This document shows, piece after piece, positions 27,092-39,600 of a stretch of DNA of 64,000 nt. Each line of letters opens with the position of its first letter. The first letter of the stretch is position 1. Below the pieces are notes generated by a model. It was not told the DNA's origin, did not search any database, and saw only the letters and a list, made by a program, of their open reading frames with translations. The stretch is from positions 1,178,001 through 1,242,000 of the forward strand of contig BDSI01000003.1 of NCBI GenBank assembly GCA_003117195.1, in the 5' to 3' direction. The DNA comes from Eudorina sp. 2006-703-Eu-15. Taxonomy: Eukaryota > Chlorophyta > Chlorophyceae > Chlamydomonadales > Volvocaceae. Made by a program: the position numbers and the translations under genes.

Positions 27092-29202
27092 TTGGCCGGG
27101 TGGAGTTGATTGGATTGCGGGGGGCTGGGCTTCCCACCATGTAATGTTAGGTAGGACAGCAGCGGCGACGGCGAAAAGCGACAGTGCTGAGGGCCGCTGG
27201 GTACCGTACATATACGGTTTTGATGTCGATAGTGTCAAGCGTAACTGTAAGGGGGGGTCTCAGTCCCTTCCGAGCAAGGGCGGGCGGCTGTTGCCATGAA
27301 TCCGGCTGGGTGACTGCGCCCAGCGTCCCTTGGGGGCTGGGACGGCAGCAGGTGTCAACACGCGGTGAGGCAGTGGAGGCTTGCATGAGTGCGGTGTCGC
27401 ATTCGGGTGGCGTTGGGGGGAGAGGCCACTACTGTGGGTTGTAGAGTGGAGATAAAAGGCGCCGACGTTCGCGGCACAGTAGGGATGACCTGCGTGTGGA
27501 GGTGTGTCGCGGAGTGCACTGCCGGGGTGGGGGGCTCCCCGGGTGGCGGCAGTTGCGCCTATCCCATTCGCAACGGGTGGACGGTAACCTCGTGTGCTGC
27601 GTGGCTTCACGGGTGCCAGGGAAGTGGCCGCCGCGGGGAGTGGGGATGGGGAGTAACAGCAGTACGGGCGGCGCATTGTCGATGGTGATGGCGTACCTAG
27701 GGGGTGTACCGGCACCATGAGGGTGGAGCCGGCGGTGTGCAGCGCGGCACGCATGCAGCAAACGTCCTGAGCGTTGAGGTACGAGGGCCGTAGGGTCAGC
27801 GACTGTGAACGGCGGCGCCAGGGTGCCGTAAATGACAGCTTGCCAGGCCAGGGGGCTTAATGCACGTGGGAGGTGTGGGGAAGGGATGCGACTGAATGCA
27901 GGACGTCAATGGAGCGGGCTGTTGAACCTCAATGTGCGCGTTGACGGAGGGTCGTTCAGTTTCGAGGAGGGGGGATGTTGGGGTTACAAAGAAACAGTCC
28001 AGACACACCCAGCCCAGGGGATGTTGGGGCGATGGGCCGGCTGCAGGTGTTCGGTGTGTGTGGAGGTCAGCTGCTGGCGGACAGCGCCGTGGCGTTGGCG
28101 TGGCGACCGAAGGGGCCCAAGGGCTGTTTCGTTCAGGGAAGTGGCGCGTCGTGATGGCGCCGAGGGGCGCATGCGCAATTCTGGTCGGCGGGGGCGGTGG
28201 TGCGGAGTCGTGGCTGCAGGTACAGCGGCCGCAGCTGTCAGGGAAGACCATCCCTTCAAGGCGCACCTCGCGTGGAACTGCATACCTTGTTTAGAGCCGG
28301 GAAGCTAGCCAGTGCGTGGCGGCGCGCGATTTGGTTGTGTGTCATCGTTGTGTTCGTTGGTCAGCGTACTGCAAGTTCGGCATGGAAATCGTACGTAATA
28401 ATGCTCACCGGTGTCTACTTGTCGGCGGTGAAGTGGCACTGCATTGTAAATATCACACGCCGCAAGGCGACTATCAGAGCCGGGCCGGGTGCATGTGCGC
28501 CGCTGTTGCCTGGTCAGTGCCCACCGCGAGACGATGCCGCGCGTCCGCAGTCTGTTGAGTAGACCAGGGTAGTGGGTTCTGCTGCGGGTACAGCAGCATT
28601 ATTCCCGCATGTTTGTCTCATCGAACTGCACTGAAGCCCTTCTTTCGTCAGCGCTCGGTGATCAGTACGAGCAGGTACGAGCCGGTGGACGAAAGAGGAC
28701 TACGTGGTGCATACGTGGTGCACAGAGCAAATATCCTTCATGTGGAGACTGATGCGCACTTCATCAGAACGGCGCAGGTTGTGCAGCACTGCACGTACGT
28801 TAGCATAGAACGTTTACCCCTGTAAAACAGTAGTGTTCTCAGGTTCGGATGTGAAGACGATTGGTCTGATGAATCAATGACGCTCATGCGACGTTCAACC
28901 TGAGAGGGCCTGCGCAGATGCAGCCTGCTGTGCCCTTAAATCCAAGGACACCACCACCGCAAGGCCTACTACATTCCACGCAGGCCAGACCCACAATTGG
29001 TTCTTCAGGGAATGCCCCTCGAGACCTAGCACACAATAATCTATACCAGGGCGCTTCAACCACCACGAATCTGCGGTACAGCGGCTGTTGAGCCAAGTCC
29101 CATGCAAGATGCAACGCACCTGCCGGTCCCCAGGGGGTCAGTTCATCAAATCAACGGAACCCTATGGTTGTGTCACGTCGTACCCGGTCATGCCAAACGC
29201 GC

Positions 29203-29207
29203 TTACA
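29203..29207 (-). terminator. Possible poly(A) signal TGTAA for RAB2
   Basis: TTACA on the plus strand, about 510 nt beyond the RAB2 stop; the distance is plausible for algal 3' UTRs. Confidence 0.4.
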
Positions 29208-29719
29208 ATTTACGGCTTGCGTCGGCTCTGGGTCGTGTGCTGTATCGGCCCCTCCGTTGGGCTTAACCAGCCTCCCTGCCGCTTAGTGCCGCGCCCATAT
29301 GTTACTGTTTAGTATCCAGGCTGCTCCCTCACGGACCGTCCACACAACCGCCACCTTCTGTGCCGCCTTGCATGGTATGTGGTATGCACGCGGCAACAGC
29401 CCCGCCAACCCCCTGCTAGCAACAACCCCACAAATCCCTTCCCCAGCAATGCCACACGAGCGAGCCCAGCTCAAGCAGGTGAGACTGCGTGTCGTCGGCA
29501 AGGCGTCAACAGAGGACCCCCCCCGCGCTTATCCCCACTTGAGGCCCACTTGAGCCGTGCCCCCGGCTTCGCAGTCAACGTGTCGCACAGCTTCCTACCC
29601 CTCCTGATCGGGTGCAACGGGGCAAAGCCACGTTCGGTTCGCACGAGGGATCTCAGCACACATGCGACTGGCCTGTGCCGCATCAGGGCCCGCACCCGAC
29701 ACCAGGCGCTGGCATGCCC

Positions 29720-31501
<1,782 letters not shown>

Positions 31502-33202
31502 CCTGTCTCACAAACAAGTTGCTAGCACGAAAATTGCTGCCAAGAATCAGGTAACTATGCGAAGTGCGCGAACTAGGGTGCAACTGGTCGGACGATCGAG
31601 AGAGAGACTTGTTATATGCATAAACTGGTGCAAGGTTCCTATGCAAGGTTTGTGTTCCTCAAACTAAACGTAGTTTGAAGGGCATGGTAGCGAGATAGCA
31701 ATGACACCGAATTGGTGTCGTGCAGAAACCACAAGAAGTCCCCTCTACAAGAAGAGTAGAAATTTAGGCGGCTTGCAGACTTCAGTGTATCTATATGCAC
31801 TATTGTGTTCCGTCCAAATGAAGGTTAAGACAGACGAGTGCACTTTGGACTTGCAACCTGTCGGAGAACCTGCGCACGTGTGTCCCAGCCCTCAAAAGCT
31901 GTCTCGAGCATGTAATCTCCAATCACAGTATACTGAAGCTAGTGAAGCGTGCCCCATCACTTATATGGATGGTTGTAGTGGTGATGACCCTGCGGGTCGT
32001 TGCCCAACTATGGGACCAGACCTGACGCGTATCATATCATGGTCCTCATGCTCCTAGGTGTGTAGCCACGACAAGTTACGGAGCGTCCTACCTGCCACTA
32101 ACCGGCATAATGCAAGTCGACTACCAGACTAAGTATCGGCAGAAAGGTTGCCCGTGGTCAAACACAACTGCCTGCAAGGCCTACATGCTATGCCAAGGCT
32201 GGCATGTGACATGACCCTTCGTTGTTTCTTATCGGAAAAACCAAGTGCTATGCTCCTGCCCTGCTCTGCATGACACTCTCTGCCCAACTGAACGGGGGTC
32301 CAATAGCCGTGCGAATCTACGCCGGACCACCTGCTTGCCGCCTCCCATGGGGCGCCAACCTCGATCCCACCCTCTGCCGGATTCCCTCCCAACTCATAAC
32401 CGTGCGCCCACTTCGCTTGCGCCCGGGTTATTATTAATGCTGTTATAGTGAACCCGGCGGGTTATCGGTGACAGCCGCATGCACATCGAGATCTAACACC
32501 TCATCAGAGTCAGCCATACCCGCCACCTAAGCACTTCCCGCCCCGGCATGAACTTGTCCGGATCCAGGCCGCAATCCCTCACATGCTCATTTGGGGTCCA
32601 ATAGGGTTTTTGTACAAACTTGCCAGGGCAACACGTTGTCGCAGCTTGCATGGCGCACTCGGTCACACTACGCATGCTAACCGGGAGCCCTGGCAATGCC
32701 AAGCACGGGTAATGCGCCTGTTGACAGGTGGGCGATGTTAACAGGAGGCGAATCAACTGGGAAACGCGGTGGACGGACACAGACGCGCGAGTTCTTCAGT
32801 GAAGCCTACGAAATAACGGATTAAGGAGATGTCAGTGGAATGTATTTCAAATAAAGCAAGAGCAGCACAGATATACGCAGGGCTCCAAACTATAGAATGG
32901 AGGGCTTCAGACCCTATGTGGAGGGTAGAGCCAGCGGGCTACACACGGCTGCACACTGCCGACACGGGCCAACGCGCTTTGAGCATTCCTCATTCCTGGA
33001 CTCAGGCATCCTTGCGCAGCATGAACAATACCGCGAACGAGGCAATATTCTCGAAAGGTGTAAGCATTGGAACGCGCCGAAACCTTGGTTCGATGAAGAT
33101 ATGGCGTACGGTAAACGCTCCGGAACCATGAAGATTGAACATTGACATGTAAACCTTGTGATATGCACACATTGTCATCTTTTTGTGCGGGGAGTTGCAA
33201 AA
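31502..33202. other. Divergent promoter region, RAB2 / SDR
   Basis: 1.7 kb of lower-GC sequence holding both 5' ends. No exon, tRNA or repeat that I can support. Confidence 0.45.
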
Positions 33203-35393
33203 ATGTGGTTCCTCCTATTTATGTGCCTTTTTGTCCCGGGATTTTTGACATACATCATTCAACATCTCATCGTCGCGTACTTTTATAAAACTCAAAACTT
33301 GAAGAAGCGCTACAACGCTGAGTGGGCCCTTGTCACTGGCGCAAGCTCGGGTACGTGTTATGTCAAGAGCGAGGAGCTGTCAATTACGAGCGGTTTTACA
33401 TTTTCTTGATCCTTTGGATAAATGATAAAGACTTCCATCTGTTCAACATGTCGGGGTACATGATTACGGTGTGCCGCCCGGATCCTTACGCGCGCCTTTT
33501 CGGGACGCACAACGCGCGGCTTAACTTACACCCACCAGCACCCGTGCTACAATTTGTCCGCGCTTATGATTTTCGGGCCCCATTAGGTATCGGCAAGTCT
33601 ATCGCTACCCGGCTGGCACGACAAGGGCTTAACGTGGTAATTGTTGCGCTTGGAGACCAGCTGCTCGACACCACTTATGAGGAGCTGAAAGCGGGATACC
33701 CGCAATGTCAATTCCGAAAGGTAGGCGGGTCTCCGTCCGATGTCGTACAGCGTCAGAGGTGCGCCACTCAGCATCAATGTTGACCTACCTTGCAACGCAA
33801 TGCCGGATAACAGGTAGCCGCGGACCTGGGCGGCAACGACTACCTGGCCCCCATCGTAGAGGCTACGCGCGACATCCGTGTGCAGATCGTCTTCTGTAAT
33901 GCGGGCTATCTCCTCACCGGGTTTTTCCATACCAGGTACGTCCCGCCTTTAACACAGCTGGGTTTGCGAATAAGGGCATGAAACCCCTAGAAGAGACGTA
34001 ATTTACGCACTTGACAGCTGTGCACTGCGCTGTTCCGTGGCGTTGTGCATGGCAACCACAGAAGGGCTATGCGATACCCACGAGGTGGGCGGTTTACCCC
34101 AGACATGGACGGCAGCTTGTGCACCGCATCACCAAAGTCAACTTGGCGCACGTCGCGTTTGTCGCAGGCCTCTGGACGTCCTCATGAAGAACCTGAACTG
34201 CAACGCCGTCAGCGCGGTGCAGATTACCCACCACTTCGTCACAAGCATGGTAGGGCTGGCAGTGAAGTCAGGACTGCACCGGCACACAGCGTAAGCCGGA
34301 TAGCGGGTGATGTTGAGTCTGGTTCCAGCATTGGGAGAACTCGGGGACCTTGAGGGTGGGGAGGGGTGCATGAGCTGTCCGCAAGGGTCATCATGCATGA
34401 TGTGCCGGCATTTCGTTGCGCGGAGCGTTTCCGCTCGTGTACAAGGTAAGGGTGTGTTGGCGGTTGTGACGGCGATGAGGGCTGCGTTTGGGAGCTGCAG
34501 GACGCCATTGTCTGGGCAACGCGGCACTTGAGGCTCCCTGTGCCCGCGCTCCCGCCATCAGATTGCTGCTGGCGTGCGCGGCTGCGTCGTCTTCACAAGC
34601 TCTGCGGCGGCTGTCATGCCGTCGCCGTTCTCGGTCCAGTACGCTGCAACCAAGGCCTTCATCTCGACGTTCGGGGCCTCGCTGGCGCCCGAGGTCCGCC
34701 CCCACGGCATTGACGTGCTGGTCTTCCACCCCTCGCCGGTCGCTTCTAGGTGAGCCATGGGGGCCTAGCGAATCCATTCCTACCGAACCATTCCATAGGA
34801 CCACCATAGGGGACCATAACAGCTCAAGAAAATAACACCTCAACAACAAATTCACATTGGTCTGCCGTGACGGTGACGATGCAAATCAGGCTTCTGGTGT
34901 ATGCAGCTCCGACGTCGTTTTGTCGCACAAATTCATTACGTTCAGGTTTTACGACAAGGCTCACAAGCTGGACGCCCTGGACTTCTTCAAACGGTTTGCG
35001 GTCCACCCCGATGAGCTGCCGGACACCGTCTTCGCAAGCGTGGGTCGCACTGTGTGGCGCGACATTGGGCCCACGGCGCTGTGCTTCCGATTCGGAATGA
35101 AGGTGGGACGACGGATGAGAAATGGGGCCCCAACTTCTGGTAATGAGGCGCGTCGTTACCAGGACGGGATACTCGACGGGAGCACATCGTGCGGGGTTCT
35201 TGCACGCATCCACTTCGGAGTATCGCCCTTTTATCCAATCTTATTATGAACGCAATGGTATTTCCTGCAGGTCATGGACTACAACTTCTTGGCCACCATG
35301 ATCGCCATTTTTGGGCGGTACATGCCGGATTTCAAGCGCGCGTCCGCGGAGGGCTCCCCGGCAACGGGCCCCGCCAGCAAGAAGGCGCAGTAG
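33203..35393 (+). CDS. ER-membrane short-chain dehydrogenase/reductase
   Basis: Seven phased exons: 33203-33350, 33587-33720, 33814-33935, 34168-34249, 34562-34749, 34946-35102, 35271-35393; 317 residues. A hydrophobic N-terminal segment (MWFLLFMCLFVPGFLTYIIQ) anchors the protein. The Rossmann motif is TGASSGIGKS (residues 45-54), followed by NAG (123-125) and the catalytic set TSSAAAV plus YAATK (Tyr189, Lys193), all intact. The C-terminus is SKKAQ, a dilysine KKxx ER-retrieval signal. This layout resembles the 17-beta-HSD/3-ketoacyl-CoA reductase branch of ER SDRs, acting with NAD(P)H on lipid carbonyls, but the substrate is not readable from sequence. The ATG was chosen because it begins the anchor directly; an in-frame upstream ATG at 33158 is possible. 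Confidence 0.88.
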
Positions 35394-35581
35394 CAACGCT
35401 GGTTATGGCGAGGTTACTTCAACTTCATAAGCGATCCTTGCCAGGAGGCCGACGAGTGAGCAGCGGATCTCATTCTACCTCGTAACGACTTCATTCGGGG
35501 CAGCTGGTTGCCACCTCCATGTGGCGAATGGCATAATACGGTTTGTTATAACGGCAGGGTGGTGTAGCATGGCCGAAGCGC

Positions 35582-35619
35582 ACTGGAAGCGCTGCGATGA
35601 ACGCACCTGCGCTTCCAGT
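35582..35619. repeat. Perfect 11-bp inverted repeat (hairpin)
   Basis: ACTGGAAGCGC (35582-35592) and GCGCTTCCAGT (35609-35619) with a 16-nt loop. It lies about 190 nt after the SDR stop, probably in its 3' UTR. Confidence 0.85.
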
Positions 35620-35819
35620 TCGGCTTACAGTTGTACCGTTGTGAGTTCTTGTTGCTGTGATTATATCTCATTTTGGAACCTGTAGTCTTGTACTTGATGT
35701 ACATATGTATGAGGTGACGTGAGTTGATAAGGCGGTAACATCCGTGACGATTCTCCCCTCAACAGCGGTCGTTCGGGTGAGTACCAAGAAGCCGCGGCAA
35801 AGTATATTTATCAAGACGG

Positions 35820-35824
35820 TTACA
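35820..35824 (-). terminator. Poly(A) signal TGTAA for ATX1
   Basis: TTACA on the plus strand, 248 nt beyond the ATX1 stop codon. Confidence 0.5.
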
Positions 35825-36071
35825 AGCGAAGTTGTTTCATAACGTCACAATCGTGCACTGTACCAAACTGTCCATCCAGTCCATCCAATCCCAGTTCCAG
35901 CAAGAAACCGACAGACGAACAGCAGCTGGCACGTCAGGCAGTCCGCAAGCGCAGCATTCAAGTCAACCGGCTCCCACCAGATCGATAAGAAATGAGATAT
36001 TTCTTCCCATTATCATCCTTAGCGCGCGTGCTCCACGGCGAGCTCAACTTGGTCGCACAGATCATTTGGGC

Positions 36072-36278
36072 TTACGACACCAGCTCCGTCTTCTTGCCCG
36101 TCTTTGCAACCTTTTCGAGCACATCTTGAGGGTTGACGTTGCCCTTCACGACGACCTTTTGGTCCTCCAAGCTGACGTTGTAGCTCTCGACTCCCTCCAT
36201 CTTTCCCAGCACGCGCTGCACTGCCGCCACACAACCATTGCACATCATCTCGACTTTAAGCACCACTTCATTCGTCAT
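36072..36278 (-). CDS. ATX1: ATX1-type cytosolic copper chaperone
   Basis: Single-exon gene of 68 residues, the usual length of the family. It carries Cu(I) to P-type copper ATPases of the secretory pathway. One heavy-metal-associated fold: [20 protein letters not shown] holds the Cu-binding MxCxxC (Met-Met-Cys-Asn-Gly-Cys), followed by [20 protein letters not shown] and [10 protein letters not shown] with the conserved Lys of loop 5. Nothing is missing. Unlike its neighbours it has no intron. In Chlamydomonas the homologue is linked to iron-assimilation ferroxidase loading and is iron-responsive; no regulatory site for this is visible here. It shares a 354-bp divergent promoter with the U-box gene. 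Confidence 0.95.
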   Translation of the reverse strand: MTNEVVLKVEMMCNGCVAAVQRVLGKMEGVESYNVSLEDQKVVVKGNVNPQDVLEKVAKTGKKTELVS

Positions 36279-36632
36279 TTCTCAAAAGGAGAGGTAACGT
36301 TCTCTCTTATGCAGGAGCAACTGTTAAGCGTCCAATGAGAAGTATTGTATAAGATGCTATAATAAAGAAACCACTACTGACAATGGTGTTGTTACGGAAG
36401 TCACAATCACCCCAGGGACTGGGTGATCAACCGTACTTTTTGCCGCAAGCTGCATCGCCAGCCAAATTTGCGAAAATGCCACTGAGACTTGCATACTGTA
36501 AAACGTTGTTGCTGAGGATGCTATAAACAAGTTGTCGTTGGACATCGATAGTTATCGGGGTTTGGCTGTGACGGGCAACGGGTTGGGGACGTCGCCCAGG
36601 TTGTTGCTTGGAATGTTGTGACCTGATACGCC
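36279..36632. other. Short divergent promoter, ATX1 / U-box gene
   Basis: 354 bp of comparatively AT-rich sequence between two ATGs. It must contain both promoters and 5' UTRs. No recognised element. Confidence 0.5.
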
Positions 36633-39600
36633 ATGGTGTTGCTTCGGCGTCGAAACTGGACGCTGACGTTGGTGTCAGTCGTTGCAACGATTCTAGCGTA
36701 CGCAGTTTGCGTGTTCTGGGCTCGGCCAGGTTTCATGGAGCATCATTACTACGGAAAGCAGCGCCTGTGGGCTCAGTTCCTTGCGTCCTGCGACTGTGAG
36801 GAGGAGACGTGTGAGTGTCGCAACTTTGAACGGCCTGCTCCAGCACGGTCCACAGCAAGACCGGCCCATGCTAACATCAGAGGAAAACTCATGGGATTGG
36901 GGCCCGCGCATTGCTGGTCTTTTGCACGCAAGTCACGGGGTTCGCGGGGACTCGGGTAGGTCCAAACGCTGGCGGGCTAACGATAAGGCACCTCTTCACG
37001 ATTGCGGCAGACCCACGCCTCCGAGCGGCTGGCGGACCCCGCAGCGATGGACAAGCCCCTCCACACTCCCCACCCAAGCCACAAACCCACTCACCTACCC
37101 ACCCACCCAGCCACTAACCCACCCGCCCACCGCAACCCACCCACACTTGTGCGCCCCATGCCGCCGGCCTGCCACGCCGCACCCGCCCCCCAGGCCCCAA
37201 CAACTTCAACCTCAACATGATGCACGGCAGCCTGTTCGACCGGCTCATGTCGGACTCCAAGCACGGCAACCGGTCCGTCGTGAAGCACCTGGTGTGGCAG
37301 CCCCACAAGGTGGCGGCGGCCTACCCCTGGCGCCTGCGGATGTACGCCCACATGGCGCTGGTGCTCCCCCGCAGGTGGGTGAGCGGGGAGGCGAAGGAGG
37401 CGAGGGAGGCGAAGGGAAGTGCCGCCGCGCAGCCCCGGCAGGACCGAGGGCCAACTGACGAACGGGCCCGCACGTAAATGTTTTACCCACCATACGGGCG
37501 TCACAGTCCCCGGTCGCGCCCCCTGAGGGCTCCCTGGCGCCTGGCTCCGATACACTCTAGCGGTTCACAGCAAGGAGGGGAGTTGCGGTTCACAGCAAGG
37601 AGGGGAGTTGCGGTTCACAGTACAAGGGCACTGCCGAGTGCATAGTGCTATGCCAGCAACCCTGTGCCGCGGGTGTGCCGCACCCTCCTCACCCACGCGG
37701 GGCCCAACCTTGGACGGGGGTTCCCGGTCCCTTTCCCTGTCGCCGTCGCCGCCCGTCTCCCCCGCCTCCCAGCCTGGCGCTGATCCACACCTGGTGGCTG
37801 GCCGGCAGCGAGGAGCTGGCGCTGGCGCTGCAGCACCTGGCGCAGGGTGCGTGGGCCCCCGTTGGGAGCTGCCTTGTGGCGCCGGTCCCCCAGATCCTCC
37901 GCGCACCTTGGTCAAACAGGGGGGCTCCTACAGCTCGGACAGGGGCAGGGAGGCTTAGGGCGGACACCCCACCCCACAGCGCAGCGCGGTATAAATATGT
38001 CTACCAATTCCCTATACCCCACCCCACAGTTACGGTACCGTGGACGGTGGACGACATGCAGGCTCGCTCCAGCATGGGGGCGGCCGGGGCGGGGGCCAGA
38101 TACAGGGGGGGTCAGCGCAGCTTCACGGGTCGGTTTTCCCGATGTTGGCCGAAGTCGACCTGGGCCCGCCCGCGCGCACGACACGACACGGCAGTGTATG
38201 GTCTCGTGCTGTGCCCCCCTGCCTCCCCCCACTTCGGGCAGCTCTGGCAGCAGCGCGGTTTGAATATGTCCACCAATTTACTATACGTCCCCCCTCCCGA
38301 GCAGGTGTGCCGCTGGTGCTTGACCCCGAGTCCCAGGCGGCGCAGCGGGTGGAGGTGGGCAGGGGGGCGGGGCCGGGTCCCGTCGCGTGCGGGGGCTGGA
38401 GGGGAGTTAAGAGTAGGGTTATGGGCAGCAGTAGGGTTTAGGGCAGCAGTAGAGCGGACGGGCAGCAAGGCCCGGGCGGCTGGGAGCATGTGTGCACCCG
38501 GGTCGGCCGGGAGCTGTTGGTGGCGCTGGTGGTGTGGACTTACGAAGGGGGGGGGAGGGGGCCAATGCTCGGCATCGGCATGCCCCCGGCTTTGGCCGCC
38601 GCCCCCCCGACATTGCGGGTCTCAGGATGTGTTATCACAGCAGGGGACCGGGAGCGCGGGGACCGGGGTCCGCCGCCCCCTGTGGGGCCCCTACGTGTGC
38701 CTCGGCCTCAGCCCCCCACCCCCCACCGCCGACATGTGCCCTGTGTGCGCCACGGCCCTCCTCCCTCCCCGCCCAGCCGGACGCCTCCATTCTGTGCAAG
38801 CTGGAGCCGCGCGAAGACAAGAAGGGGGACGAGGAGGGCGCACGGGGCGGCGCCGAGGCAGCGGAGGAGGAGGAGGAGGAGGCGGGGAGATCATTGGGAG
38901 ACCCGGTAGGAGGCGATGGAGCGCAGCCGCCGGAGGGGGCCGCCCAGGAGGTGGAGGCTGAGGATGGGAAAGGGGGAGAGGCGGCCGTCGGGCAAGGGCG
39001 CCAGGCCGATGCAAGCAGCCCTGGTGACAGCAGCGGCGGTGTGGATGCGCTGGGAGGTCATGGCGGCGGGAATGGCAGCAGCGGCAACAGCAGCGGCGAG
39101 GAGGCAGTCGCGGGGAGCAGCAAGGCGGGTGGCGGCGGCGGCGGCGGCGCGGACAAGCGGCAGCGGCGTCGCCGGGCAGCGGCGGCCAGCGCGCCGGATG
39201 AGGGCAGCGAGCGGCGGTTCGTGTGCTCGTTGTACAATGCGCGTGGCGCGGCGGCGTTGATGCGGCTGGTGGCCCCGCGGGCAGCAGCCGCGGCGGCAGG
39301 TCCCGGACCTCAGGGCAGTGGCGCACCGCCAGCGGACACGCCGCCGCTGCCGCCGCCGCTGCCTCTACCTCTGCCTGAGGGTGCGGCCGCGGGTAGCAGC
39401 GGTGGCGCCGGCGGTGGGGTCACGGGCGGCGTGTGTGACGGCGGGGGAGCCGAGGGCGTAAGCGACGGCAGCTGCCCAGCACCAGCGGACTGGGCAGCAG
39501 CGTCAGCACCCGTGGCGGGGCCGCAACCTGGCACATCCGAGCCAGGTGCACATCCGGCCGGCAGCGATGCGTCCGGCGATGCGACCCGCGGCGGCCCGGC

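Larger units (their letters stand above)
26900..29719. other. Convergent intergenic region, WD40 gene / RAB2
   Basis: 2.8 kb with many short ORFs but none with recognisable motifs or a consistent exon structure. It presumably contains both 3' UTRs. Confidence 0.45.
35394..36071. other. Convergent intergenic region, SDR / ATX1
   Basis: 678 bp with no coding exon. It holds a perfect hairpin at 35582-35619 and the putative ATX1 poly(A) signal at 35820. Confidence 0.5.

Noticed and set aside
27260..28310. Possible gene between the WD40 and RAB2 genes
   Set aside because: Several 100-160 residue ORFs overlap on both strands, but none has a recognisable domain, consistent exon phase or transmembrane/signal feature.
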